From: Elusimicrobiota bacterium
GTDB lineage: Bacteria > Elusimicrobiota > Elusimicrobia > UBA1565 > UBA9628
Direction: 5' to 3'
DNA length: 8,451 nucleotides
Assembly (NCBI GenBank): GCA_028865585.1
Contig: JAGWJU010000041.1
Span: 1-8,451, forward strand
Shown here piece after piece: positions 1-6,669 of this stretch. The translations under genes and the position numbers were made by a program. How positions within the stretch are numbered: position 1 is the stretch's first letter; each line of letters starts with the position of its first letter. The notes under the pieces were generated by a model. It did no database searches, was not told where the DNA came from, and worked only from the letters and a program-made list of their open reading frames with translations.

Positions 1-303
1 AAGCCCGCAGTCCAGCCGCAGCTGCAAATCGAAATCGACGAGCCTACCGCGCGCGGCGTCTACGCGAACCTGGCGCTCATCACGCACAGCGAGACCGAGT
101 TCGTCCTTGATTTCCTGTTCCTCCAGCCGCAGAACCCCAAGGCCAAGGTGCTGACGCGCATCGTTTCGTCCCCGGTGCACGCCAAGCGGCTCTTGTGGGC
201 CTTGAAGGACAACATCGAGAAATTCGAGTCCCGCTTCGGCGCCATCGCGGCCGGGGAGCCCGCGCCCGCGGGGGGGCAAAAGCCCGTCGGCTTTTATCAG
301 TGA
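1..303 (+). CDS. DUF3467 family protein, 3' part
   Basis: The frame is open from the window edge to a TGA at 301-303, so the N-terminus is missing and 100 residues are visible. The stretch ARGVYANLALITHSETEF, followed by VLDFLFLQP and later SSPVHAKRLLWALKDNIEKFE, matches my memory of the DUF3467 family: small soluble proteins of unknown function with a conserved 'Y-N-x-x-x-I-x-H-S-x-x-E-F-x-x-D-F' core and a 'hAKRLhxxLxxNIxxYE' helix. The last ~20 residues are an Ala/Pro/Gly-rich tail, which is usual for the family. The stop overlaps the start of cinA (GTGA at 300-303), so the two are probably co-transcribed and translationally coupled. No biochemical role can be given. The family assignment rests on motif recall, not a search. 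Confidence 0.85.
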   Translation, partial: KPAVQPQLQIEIDEPTARGVYANLALITHSETEFVLDFLFLQPQNPKAKVLTRIVSSPVHAKRLLWALKDNIEKFESRFGAIAAGEPAPAGGQKPVGFYQ

Positions 304-1586
304 GCCGGGCATCCGCGCCCGGAGCCCGCGTCGAACTCATTTGCGTCGGCAGCGAACTCCTCGGCGGCAAGACTAACACGCACCAAAGCTATATTTCCCT
401 GGCCCTGGCCCGTTTCGGACTTTCTCTTTCACGCGAGAGCTCGCTCCCGGACGACCTCGAACCGCTGAAAAGCGCCATCGCGGAGGCTTTTTCACGAGCG
501 GACGCGCTCATCGTCTGCGGCGGCTTGGGCCCCACGTTCGACGACATCACCCGCGAGGCCGCGGCCGCGGCTCTGGGGCGGCCTCTGGTCTTCAAGCCCG
601 AGCTCTTTGCGCAAATCAAGCGTAGATTCCAGCGTTTTAGGACCCGCATGCCCGCGGAAAACCGGCGCCAAGCCTACTTAATCTCCGGCGCCTCGGCCTT
701 GAAAAACAATTTCGGCTCGGCGCCGGGGCAAATGCTTGTGACGCGCGGCGCGGATACGGGCAAACCCAGGATGCTCGTTCTGCTGCCCGGGCCCTTCGCC
801 GAGCTTTCGCCCATGTTCGAACGCGACGTCTTGCCGCGCTTAAAGCGCCTCTACGCCCGCGGCGTTTTTTCGCGCGCCTTGAGCGTGCATCTCGCCGGCA
901 TGACCGAGTCGGCCGCGGACGAACGTCTAAAAATCCTGACGCGCAGACACCGGCCGGGCGAAGCATTCACCATACTGGCCGGGCGAGGACAAGTGGATTT
1001 CCATGCGGCGGCCACGGCTCCAAGCGCCGCCCAAGCGGCAAAAAGAATAACCGGCATCCGCCGCCTTATTCGCCGCGCCGTGGGAGAACACGTCTTCGGG
1101 GAGGGGGAAACGACCCTGGAGTCGGCCGTGGGCGCTCTTCTGCGCCGCCGCCGGCTGACCTTGGCCTCGGCCGAATCCTGCACCGCGGGCTTTTTCTCCG
1201 GCCGCGTCACGGCCGCGCCGGGGAGCTCGGACTATTTTAAAGGCGGGGTGATCGCTTATTCCAACGAGTTGAAGATGAAGATGCTCGGCGTCTCGACCGA
1301 AACGCTCAGGCGCCGCGGCGCGGTCTCGGCCGAGTGCGCCCGCGAGATGGCGGAGGGCGCGCGCCGCGCGACAGGCGCCTCCATCGGCCTCTCCATCACC
1401 GGCATCGCCGGCCCGTCCGGCGGCACGAAAACGAAGCCCGTGGGCTTGGTCTACATCGGGCTCGCCGGCCCCGGCGCGGCCTGCTCCGTTTGGGAAAGCC
1501 GCTTTTTAGGTTCGCGGCACACCGTGCGCGAGCGCGCCGCGGCCGCGGCGCTCTACCGGCTTTGGCGGATGCTCTCTCAGCGGTAG
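300..1586 (+). CDS. cinA: CinA-like protein (MoCF domain + nicotinamide-nucleotide amidase domain)
   Basis: The 428-aa product has the usual CinA length and two-domain order. The N-terminal molybdopterin-binding-like (MoCF/COG1058) domain covers about residues 10-180: VGSELLGGKTNT at 16-27, GGLGPTFDDIT at 74-84, NNFGSAPG at 136-143 and LLPGPFAELSPMFE at 161-174. The C-terminal PncC-type domain (about 275-428) has LASAESCTAG at 288-297, AYSNELKMKMLGV at 319-331 and ITGIAGPSGG at 366-375. The family's catalytic Ser (S293), Lys (in NELK) and Thr (T367) are all present. CinA proteins recycle pyridine nucleotides by deamidating NMN, and many also cleave ADP-ribose; the enzyme is cytosolic. I chose the GTG at 300, which overlaps the upstream TGA. 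The open frame runs back to a GTG at 195, but those extra 35 residues are the shadow of the DUF3467 gene. There is no clear Shine-Dalgarno, so coupling is likely. The 3' end overlaps the convergent gene by 10 bases. Confidence 0.95.
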   Translation: MSRASAPGARVELICVGSELLGGKTNTHQSYISLALARFGLSLSRESSLPDDLEPLKSAIAEAFSRADALIVCGGLGPTFDDITREAAAAALGRPLVFKPELFAQIKRRFQRFRTRMPAENRRQAYLISGASALKNNFGSAPGQMLVTRGADTGKPRMLVLLPGPFAELSPMFERDVLPRLKRLYARGVFSRALSVHLAGMTESAADERLKILTRRHRPGEAFTILAGRGQVDFHAAATAPSAAQAAKRITGIRRLIRRAVGEHVFGEGETTLESAVGALLRRRRLTLASAESCTAGFFSGRVTAAPGSSDYFKGGVIAYSNELKMKMLGVSTETLRRRGAVSAECAREMAEGARRATGASIGLSITGIAGPSGGTKTKPVGLVYIGLAGPGAACSVWESRFLGSRHTVRERAAAAALYRLWRMLSQR

Positions 1587-1963
1587 GGGAAAAGCCCCAC
1601 CACCCACTCTCCCGGTTCGGACTCCGGGTTGATGCCGAGGCGCTTTAGCCCCAGTTCCGCGTCGCCTTGAGTGGGGCGGCGCCCGTCCACCCATTGTTTC
1701 ACCGGTGAAGGCTCGCCGGGCTTGGTCGGCATGCTGTAGCCCAGGTAAACCGCGACGCCCGCGATGAAGAGTCCTTCCATCGCCACCTTGGCCAGCCCTG
1801 GGCTCCAGTTCATGAGCTTGAAGAGAAGATAAAGCCCGCCGGACGCGATGAGAATCGCGGGGAAGCAGCTAAAGCCCCATGCCGCGCTGATCCAATAGGG
1901 ATAAGCGACGAGATAATAGAGATAGACCAGAACGCCGTAGAAGGCAAATCGGAGAATTGCCAT
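1577..1963 (-). CDS. Small membrane protein of unknown function, three predicted helices
   Basis: This 128-aa protein is not recognised. Three hydrophobic stretches are visible: about residues 3-20 (ILRFAFYGVLVYLYYLVA), 28-50 (rich in Phe, Ile, Leu and Tyr) and 60-77 (around EGLFIAGVAVYLGY). A polar C-terminal tail of about 50 residues follows, ending EWVVGLFPYR. It is probably an inner-membrane protein. I prefer the ATG at 1963 (MAILRF) over the in-frame ATG nine codons upstream at 1990. Both leaders are weak, but 1963 has GGGA about 11 bases before it, and the extra residues (MLVAGPGNP) look like non-coding leader. It lies 94 bases downstream of tonB on the same strand and could be the last gene of that operon. 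No independent promoter is convincing. Its tail overlaps the cinA tail. Confidence 0.75.
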   Translation of the reverse strand: MAILRFAFYGVLVYLYYLVAYPYWISAAWGFSCFPAILIASGGLYLLFKLMNWSPGLAKVAMEGLFIAGVAVYLGYSMPTKPGEPSPVKQWVDGRRPTQGDAELGLKRLGINPESEPGEWVVGLFPYR

Positions 1964-2030
1964 TGGATTTCCCGGACCCGCCACCAGCATACGCCGGTCG
2001 TGTCACGGATTTATTTCGTGCGCCTGACGG

Positions 2031-2053
2031 CGCGCGGATCGGCCTGCCGCGCG
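2031..2053 (-). terminator. GC-rich inverted repeat after tonB, possible weak terminator
   Basis: CGCGCGG at 2031-2037 pairs with CCGCGCG at 2047-2053 around a 9-base loop, starting 5 bases after the tonB stop. It could stabilise or end the exbB-exbD-tonB transcript, but read on the minus strand there is no following U-run, so an intrinsic terminator is not shown. GC-rich sequence gives such repeats by chance. Confidence 0.25.
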
Positions 2054-2057
2054 GCTT

Positions 2058-2756
2058 TTAGGACGACGTCAGTGTGAGGTGGATGGTCAAAAACGGCTTC
2101 TTAAATCCCGTGGGCAGCGGGGGGAAGGGCGCCGCGTCCTGGACCGCGCCCAACGCCGTCAGGTCGAACCCCGCGTCGCCGGAGCTTTGCTCCGTGCGCA
2201 AATCCGTGATGCGGCCGTCGGGCAGGATGGAGAAGACCACCACGCTGCTGCCCCCGCCGCCGGGCATCCGCGCGGACCACTGCCGCCACAGCGCCATGCG
2301 AATCTGGCTGATGTACCAGGGGTAGGGGAAATCCGAGAGCTGCATGCTCACCGTTCCCGCCGCGGAAGAACCCGCGGCCGCGGCGGATTGCGGCGCGGAG
2401 GCCGCCGGCTCCTCCTCCGGCTTGGGGGCGGAGACGTTCCGATAGCCCTGCAGCAGACTCGGCGGCGGCAAAGCCTCGTGCCGGCTTCGGCGGCTGAACT
2501 CCGGCCGCGACTTGTGCTCCTCCATGTGGCCGGCGGGCGCTTTCGAAACGGCCGGCGCCGGCATCTTGGCCGTCTTTGCGCCATGATTCTCCTGAATGGA
2601 TGGCGCCGGACCCACGACTTCGATGGTGTAGACGCCGTTCATGGGAGCCTTCGCCCGCATCAGGGCCAGAATGAGAAGCAGGGCCAAGCCCGCGTGGAGG
2701 GCCGCCGAATAGCGCAGATAAGGCTTGAGGTCATCGGGGACGAATGTTCTGTTCAC
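2058..2756 (-). CDS. tonB: TonB-family energy transducer (TonB/TolA-like)
   Basis: The 232-aa protein has TonB architecture. A short cytoplasmic N-terminus is followed by one membrane helix at about 16-34 (RYSAALHAGLALLLILAL), then a Pro/Ala/Glu-rich periplasmic linker (about 36-140) and a C-terminal TonB_C domain (about 143-232). In that domain YPWYISQIRMALWRQW, the SILPDGRI strand and the DAAPFPPLP motif are typical. Ser17 and His21 in the helix keep the spacing of Ser16 and His20 of E. coli TonB, the pair that couples to ExbB/ExbD. Known role: it transmits energy from the ExbB-ExbD motor across the periplasm to outer-membrane receptors; a TolA-like role in Tol-Pal is an alternative. It starts at GTG with only a weak CCGGA upstream, 46 bases after the exbD stop. 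No outer-membrane receptor gene is in the window, so its cargo is unknown. Confidence 0.88.
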   Translation of the reverse strand: MNRTFVPDDLKPYLRYSAALHAGLALLLILALMRAKAPMNGVYTIEVVGPAPSIQENHGAKTAKMPAPAVSKAPAGHMEEHKSRPEFSRRSRHEALPPPSLLQGYRNVSAPKPEEEPAASAPQSAAAAGSSAAGTVSMQLSDFPYPWYISQIRMALWRQWSARMPGGGGSSVVVFSILPDGRITDLRTEQSSGDAGFDLTALGAVQDAAPFPPLPTGFKKPFLTIHLTLTSS

Positions 2757-2802
2757 GGCTCGGTCCGGAACTGCGGAGTCTGCAAAAGCGGTGGCGCCCT
2801 GC

Positions 2803-3213
2803 CTAGGGCCGGGCCTCGACGCCCACGCCCATTTTGCCTACGCCCAGGCGCTTGGCGGCGTCCAAGACCGCCACGACGCGCTCGACCGCCACGCTCTTGT
2901 CGGCCTGCACCAAGACCGTCTTGCTGCGCGCGCGGCCCAGGCGCAGGGAAAGCTCGCGCGTCAAGTCATTCCAGCTTACGGGCCGACCCTCGATGAGCAG
3001 CGTGCCGTTGCGGGCGATTTCAACGTGGACCGTGGTCGCGGCGGGAACCGGGCTGCCGGAAGAGGCCTTGGGGAGCTTGACGGACAGCTCGGACTGGACC
3101 ATCATGGGGGTCAGAACCATGAAGATGATGACCAGGATGAGCGAGACGTCGATAAGCGGGACGAGGTTCATCTCCGCGATGAGCCGCTTGCGGCCCGGCC
3201 GGCGGGCGCTCAC
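2803..3213 (-). CDS. exbD: ExbD/TolR biopolymer transport protein
   Basis: The 136-aa protein matches ExbD/TolR in length and layout: a basic N-terminus (SARRPGRKR), one membrane helix at about 17-36 and a small periplasmic domain. The signature EMNLVPLIDVSLILVIIFM contains Asp22, which aligns with the proton-path Asp25 of E. coli ExbD. The periplasmic part has the usual ELSVKLPKA start and an ADKSVAVERVVAVLDAAKRLG segment. It works in the inner membrane with ExbB as a proton-driven motor that powers the TonB/TolA-like protein encoded next. The GTG start overlaps the exbB stop (GTGA at 3210-3213) and no Shine-Dalgarno is visible, so translation is probably coupled to exbB. The ExbD or TolR label cannot be resolved from sequence alone. 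Confidence 0.93.
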   Translation of the reverse strand: MSARRPGRKRLIAEMNLVPLIDVSLILVIIFMVLTPMMVQSELSVKLPKASSGSPVPAATTVHVEIARNGTLLIEGRPVSWNDLTRELSLRLGRARSKTVLVQADKSVAVERVVAVLDAAKRLGVGKMGVGVEARP

Positions 3214-3842
3214 GGGGCTTTGTGCGCTTTGTCCGAGAGGCTGTCCAGGATTTCGTCCGAAATCCAGTCCATCTCATCTGAGAAGCGCTCCGTCCGCGAG
3301 TTGAAATAGTTGTAGGCGGCCACGGCCGGAATGGCCACGAAGAGCCCCGTGGCCGTGCAGACCAGAGCCTCGGAAATGCCGATGGCGACCACGCCGGGGC
3401 CCGCGCCCGCGACCGAGGCCAAGTCCCGGAAGGCTCGCATCACGCCGACCACCGTGCCGAAAAGGCCGATGAAGGGCGCGACGCTGGCAATCGTGCCCAA
3501 AGTCGAGAGCCGGTTCTGCAGGAGGGCCGCGGCCCGCTCGCCGGCCCGCTCGGCGCCGCGTTTGCGTTCCTCCCGCGCGCTGGCGCCTACCAGGCTCGCC
3601 ATCACCACGTCTTGTGCCAGTCCTTGGTGGCGCCGGCACAGCGCCATGGCCTCGGAGAAGTCCCGCGCCGCGATGAATTTGCGGATTTTCTCGAGGAACT
3701 CCGGCGTTCCCTTGATGGACTTCTCGAAATAGCGCCAGCGCTCCCAGATGAGCGCCAGGGAATAGACGGAGAGGAAAATCAGGAACAGAAGGGTCACGCC
3801 TCCCGAGACGATAATTTCCTTGAGGCCGACGTGCATTTCCAT
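3210..3842 (-). CDS. exbB: MotA/TolQ/ExbB proton channel family protein
   Basis: The 210-aa protein has three membrane helices, at about 10-34, 113-136 and 152-180, with a cytoplasmic loop between the first two, as in TolQ/ExbB. Family signatures are APFIGLFGTVVGVMRAF (122-138) and IGISEALVCTATGLFVAIPA (154-173). Thr130, Glu158 and Thr163 align with E. coli ExbB Thr148, Glu176 and Thr181, the residues lining the proton path. It forms the pentameric channel of the ExbB-ExbD motor in the inner membrane. It is the first gene of exbB-exbD-tonB, with a promoter at 3849-3877 placed so close that the transcript may begin at the ATG itself. A second in-frame ATG lies two codons downstream (3836), with GGAA just before it, and could be the real start. 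Confidence 0.93.
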   Translation of the reverse strand: MEMHVGLKEIIVSGGVTLLFLIFLSVYSLALIWERWRYFEKSIKGTPEFLEKIRKFIAARDFSEAMALCRRHQGLAQDVVMASLVGASAREERKRGAERAGERAAALLQNRLSTLGTIASVAPFIGLFGTVVGVMRAFRDLASVAGAGPGVVAIGISEALVCTATGLFVAIPAVAAYNYFNSRTERFSDEMDWISDEILDSLSDKAHKAP

Positions 3843-3848
3843 GCCGGA

Positions 3849-3877
3849 ATTATCCCAAATCCCGGGGAGGGATTCAA
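3849..3877 (-). promoter_or_regulatory. Sigma70-like promoter of exbB operon, leaderless geometry
   Basis: Read on the minus strand, TTGAAT (3877-3872) and GATAAT (3854-3849) are separated by exactly 17 bases. They match the -35 and -10 consensus at 4/6 and 5/6. Six bases separate the -10 box from the ATG at 3842, so a normal start point falls on or next to the start codon. The hexamers and spacing are seen directly; promoter activity is inferred. Confidence 0.65.
3858..3874. promoter_or_regulatory. Inverted repeat inside the exbB promoter
   Basis: AATCCC (3858-3863) and GGGATT (3869-3874) form a perfect 6-bp inverted repeat around GGGGA. It fills the promoter spacer and touches the -35 box. 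It could be an operator, or a weak hairpin ending the upstream lipoprotein transcript. A 6-bp repeat alone is weak evidence. Confidence 0.3.
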
Positions 3878-3890
3878 TCCGGCGGCCGGC

Positions 3891-4439
3891 TCAACGGGAG
3901 GGCTTGAAGCTCTGAACCACGTCCCGGAATACGCCCTCGCTCTCGGTGACGGCGTCATCGGGGCACATGTAGACCAGGGCGTAGAATCCATCCTTGGCCG
4001 ATATGAGGTAATCTTCCTCCCGGATCCGCTCCATCTTCCGCGAATTGAGGACGGGCCGCGAAGATTCCATGGAGAAATAGTAGGCGCCGCCGCTTTCTCC
4101 CACGTCCTCTTGAATCATGGGAACAGAGCTCGAAGCGGCAACCGTCTCGCGGCGGTAATAGTCCTCCGGATCCGAGAAATCGGTCCTGGCGTAGCGGTAG
4201 ATCGCGATGGAAGCCGAGTTGGCGTGCGCGCCGCCCGGAGGGCCGAAGAAGGAGACCTTGGATCCGCCCTCGTTCTCCAGGACGCGCCAGTCGCCCGGAA
4301 TCGCGCAGGAAAACTCGCCGGTCGGGGAAGCGTAGGTCACCGCGCCCGGAAAGCTCGGCGCCTTTCGTGAGCAGGCCGCCGCGGCCAGCGCCGCCGCCAG
4401 GCAGGCCGCCGCGGGCCCGGCGCCCTTAATTTTCCGCAT
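3891..4439 (-). CDS. Lipoprotein of unknown function
   Basis: This 182-aa protein has a lipoprotein signal: basic MRKIKG, an Ala/Leu-rich core and a Cys at residue 23 (LAAALAAAACSRK). The -3 position is Ala rather than the usual Leu. Ser at +2 fits outer-membrane sorting under the E. coli rule. The mature part begins with TYASPTGEFSCAIPGDWRV, resembling the strand-Trp opening of PsbP/DUF1795-type domains that often begin 'F-S-h-x-h-P-x-x-W'. It ends CPDDAVTESEGVFRDVVQSF, a helix typical of the same fold. That fold suggestion is a weak motif inference and no function follows from it. The ATG overlaps the end of the HELTH gene by 14 bases (4426-4439), so the two are co-transcribed and probably co-translated. 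GGCGGGATGG just upstream may serve as ribosome-binding site. Confidence 0.8.
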   Translation of the reverse strand: MRKIKGAGPAAACLAAALAAAACSRKAPSFPGAVTYASPTGEFSCAIPGDWRVLENEGGSKVSFFGPPGGAHANSASIAIYRYARTDFSDPEDYYRRETVAASSSVPMIQEDVGESGGAYYFSMESSRPVLNSRKMERIREEDYLISAKDGFYALVYMCPDDAVTESEGVFRDVVQSFKPSR

Positions 4440-6522
4440 CCATCCCGCCTTGAGCGCCTAATTTTCTCAGGGCCGCCTCGATCTTGTCCGAGGCGGCGGA
4501 ATCGTAGGTTTCCTGCGCCAGCGAATCCGCCATCCTGAGGTCCAGCACGACGTCCCGGCGCGCGCCATGCCCGGAGTTCGCCCTGGCCAGCGCTTCGCTG
4601 ATGAAATCGCCGGCGGCTTCCTCGGCCTGCGCGATGGCCGGACTGTCTTGCGGAATCGCCGCGAACGCGTAGGAAGCGTAGATGTCCGAGTATCGGTCCT
4701 CCATGTTTTTGGCGCGGCGCGAATCGGAAAGCCGGGCGCGGGCGCGTTCCGTCGCCGCACGCTGAATTCGGGCGATAACCTGCCCGTCTTGGGCCCCCAG
4801 GACGTTCGCCGATTCCGCCAGGGCCTTGGCTCCGGCCAAATCGTTCAAGGCCGCATCGGAAGATTCGCTTCGGCTGCGCGCCAAAGCTTGCGCGGCGACG
4901 CCTGGGAATCGGGTCATGGCCTCGGACTGGATGGCTTTGTAGTCGCCCGAGAGAAATTTCTTGGTCCGAGCCTCGTAGTCTCTCTGAAACCGCCCCAGAG
5001 CGTCGTTGGTCTCGTCGAGCCCCATAATCTTGACGAGCTCCTTGCCCAAAAGCGGCAGGGATTTGAGCCCGAGCGCCAGGGAGCCGCCCTTCTCGCGCCT
5101 CACAATCTCCTCGGCCGTGGGAATGTCCGCGGCCTCGACGCTGTCTCCGCTCAAATACTGCTGATCAATGCCCTGTAGAAATTGGTTGTAGTTGGCCAGC
5201 ATGGACTGCAGCTGAGGCATCCAGTTCTGGTAATTGGCGTTGGCCAGGGAGGCTCGCGGATGCGCCAGGATCTGCGCCATCATGTAGCGCATCTGCGTGG
5301 TGTAGGCCTCATGCTCGTTCTCCAGAAGGTCGCCCGGCGTGTAGGGGCCCGTGGGGATTTCGCGGTCAAGCGCCGCATGCGTGAGTTCGTGCGCGATGAT
5401 AAAATCGTTATTGCGGATGAAGCGATCGAAGACCGCGGGGTGCGCCAGCAGCCAGGCGCTCATCTTGTTCGAGTCCTCGTGCAGCGCCCGCTTCTGCGCG
5501 CCCGAGAGCGCGCCAAAGGCCGGATCATCCAGGATATACTTGCGGTTGAAGATCACGGTATCGTTGCCGGGGAAATAGGCCGCGGCGTCAAAGTCGCCCA
5601 GATTGCCGACCAAGAAGGCGGGCAGCCGGACTTTTCCGTTCTTGTCTTCGAAACGCTTCATGAGCTCCGCGCCGACTGGATTTCGAGAGAGCACAGCCTG
5701 GGTTTTTGCCGCGCAAAGCGCCCCCAGCTTCGCCTCGGTCGAGTTGAAGTAGGACTGGGACGCCTTGGCGTTCCATTCTCCCGTGTGCACGGCGGGAAAA
5801 TTATTCGCCGCGAGGAAGTCCTTGAAAGATTCTTGGCCATCGAAGAAACGGGTCAAGTCTCGATCCGTCCTCAAGAAATCGCCGCGCAGCTGCTCCGCGG
5901 GCAGGTCCGCCCGGAGGCTGATCATGCCGGCCAGAGCCGGCGGCAGAGCCTTCTTGCCGGTGATGTTGACGGATATCCGCGCAATCTCCTCGCGCGCCGC
6001 GGCGCTCAAAGGCTTGCCGGGAGGCTGCGTGGCAAGGAAGGCGGCGACGCGCTCGGCCAAATCCTGGGCTTTCTGCAGCGTGTCTTGCCGCCGGAAGGAC
6101 GCCTCATCAAGATAGGTCAGCGCGGAGATCTTGCCGTCGCCGCCGCGGCAGAGCACGCGGCCGGGCTCGAAGCGGCACCGGTTCCCGGAGTAAAGATCGC
6201 TTTTCTCATCGGGTCCAATGGGATTTTTATCGGTGTCATACGCGGACAGGAAGGCGCTCATCTGTCCCCGAGTGAGCACGGCGCCGCCGGGTCCCAGGAC
6301 GCGCCCGGTCTTCTCGTCGATGCGCCAGCACAAGGACGCCAACTCGCTGCGGGCAGTCTCGGTCAAGGGGGGCTTGGCCAAGAGCGCGGAGTACGGCGCC
6401 TGCGAGGCGCTCGCGGCCAAGGCGCCGGGTGGGGGGTAAATCGGGGCGGCGCAAAAAGAGGCGCCGGCGAAAGCGGCCGGCGCAAAAGCGAGGGAAAAAA
6501 CCGCCGCGAGACTGAACCTCAC
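4426..6522 (-). CDS. Secreted zinc-metallopeptidase-like protein with HELTH motif
   Basis: The protein is 698 aa from a GTG at 6522. It starts MRFSLAAVFSLAFAPAAFAGA, a clean Sec signal with probable cleavage after AFA near residue 19, so it is exported. The HExxH zinc motif is in FIIAHELTHAAL (His378, Glu379, His382). ENEHEAYTTQ follows, where Glu405 lies 23 residues after the second His, a spacing fitting the third zinc ligand of gluzincin-type peptidases. The HELTH motif is thus near the middle of the protein. On either side are long Ala-rich, mostly helical regions; the C-terminal ~200 residues look alpha-helical. Cys116 and Cys125 could form a disulfide. I do not recognise a named family, so substrate and physiological role are open. 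The frame extends upstream to an ATG at 6579, but that ATG is inside the insertion sequence and the first 19 codons cover a strong promoter, so GTG is the better start. The downstream lipoprotein gene overlaps by 14 bases. Confidence 0.85.
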   Translation of the reverse strand: MRFSLAAVFSLAFAPAAFAGASFCAAPIYPPPGALAASASQAPYSALLAKPPLTETARSELASLCWRIDEKTGRVLGPGGAVLTRGQMSAFLSAYDTDKNPIGPDEKSDLYSGNRCRFEPGRVLCRGGDGKISALTYLDEASFRRQDTLQKAQDLAERVAAFLATQPPGKPLSAAAREEIARISVNITGKKALPPALAGMISLRADLPAEQLRGDFLRTDRDLTRFFDGQESFKDFLAANNFPAVHTGEWNAKASQSYFNSTEAKLGALCAAKTQAVLSRNPVGAELMKRFEDKNGKVRLPAFLVGNLGDFDAAAYFPGNDTVIFNRKYILDDPAFGALSGAQKRALHEDSNKMSAWLLAHPAVFDRFIRNNDFIIAHELTHAALDREIPTGPYTPGDLLENEHEAYTTQMRYMMAQILAHPRASLANANYQNWMPQLQSMLANYNQFLQGIDQQYLSGDSVEAADIPTAEEIVRREKGGSLALGLKSLPLLGKELVKIMGLDETNDALGRFQRDYEARTKKFLSGDYKAIQSEAMTRFPGVAAQALARSRSESSDAALNDLAGAKALAESANVLGAQDGQVIARIQRAATERARARLSDSRRAKNMEDRYSDIYASYAFAAIPQDSPAIAQAEEAAGDFISEALARANSGHGARRDVVLDLRMADSLAQETYDSAASDKIEAALRKLGAQGGMDAEN

Positions 6523-6528
6523 GAAACG

Positions 6529-6557
6529 AATATAGGCCCTTGCATGGCATTTGTCAA
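6529..6557 (-). promoter_or_regulatory. Strong sigma70-like promoter of the HELTH-lipoprotein operon
   Basis: On the minus strand, TTGACA (6557-6552, perfect -35) and TATATT (6534-6529, 5/6 of the -10 consensus) are exactly 17 bases apart. Six bases separate the -10 box from the GTG at 6522, so the transcript should begin at or within a base or two of the start codon. This supports a leaderless mRNA and the GTG start. The boxes are seen directly; activity is inferred. Confidence 0.8.
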
Positions 6558-6562
6558 GGGCC
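6535..6562. promoter_or_regulatory. Perfect 8-bp dyad over the HELTH-operon promoter, putative operator
   Basis: GGCCCTTG (6535-6542) and CAAGGGCC (6555-6562) are exact reverse complements with 12 bases between them, so the half-sites are 20 bp apart, about two helical turns. One half abuts the -10 box and the other overlaps the -35 box. A dimeric repressor bound here would block polymerase. Repeats of this size arise by chance in a window this long, so the placement is the main argument. Confidence 0.45.
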
Positions 6563-6573
6563 GATCTGGTAAA

Positions 6574-6600
6574 TGTCATTTAAAATTTAAAAGTGCATAG
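6574..6600 (+). repeat. Left terminal inverted repeat of the IS
   Basis: It begins TGTCATTT and continues with the 19-base core shared with the right end (core 6582-6600). An ATG read on the minus strand at 6579 lies inside it, which produces a false upstream start for the HELTH gene. Confidence 0.85.
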
Positions 6601-6614
6601 GTTTTTAAGGATTT

Positions 6615-6634
6615 AAGATTTAAAAGTGCATACC
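6615..6634 (+). repeat. Inner left subterminal repeat of the IS
   Basis: ATTTAAAAGTGCATA recurs here, 33 bases after the copy in the terminal repeat. Extended to AAGATTTAAAAGTGCATACC it also matches, with about three differences, the inner repeat of the right end. It is probably a second transposase-binding site. Confidence 0.7.
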
Positions 6635-6669
6635 TCAAGCGGCGCCGGACTATCCATAGCTTGGGAGTC

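Noticed and set aside
195..299. Longer cinA start at GTG 195
   Set aside because: The extra 35 residues are Arg-rich shadow of the DUF3467 frame, and CinA homology begins just after the GTG at 300.
2079..2996. Plus-strand open frame of 305 codons opposite tonB and exbD
   Set aside because: It is an Arg/Pro/Gly-rich shadow of two clearly recognisable genes.
6165..6225. EF-hand-like loop (DTDKNPIGPDE) in the HELTH protein
   Set aside because: The Gly at position 6 and the acidic residue at position 12 of the EF-hand loop are missing, so calcium binding is not supported.
6558..6573. Target-site duplication GGGCC flanking the IS
   Set aside because: GGGCC touches the right end directly but is 11 bases from the left end, and the longer alignment matches only about half the positions.
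6523..6579. ATG 6579 as the start of the HELTH protein
   Set aside because: It lies inside the IS terminal repeat, and the 19 codons run through the -35 and -10 boxes. The signal peptide begins at GTG 6522.
5182..6600. Long plus-strand open frame of 472 codons opposite the HELTH gene
   Set aside because: It is a GC-bias shadow: no domain, low-complexity Gly/Arg/Val composition, and the opposite strand has a signal peptide, zinc motif and promoter.
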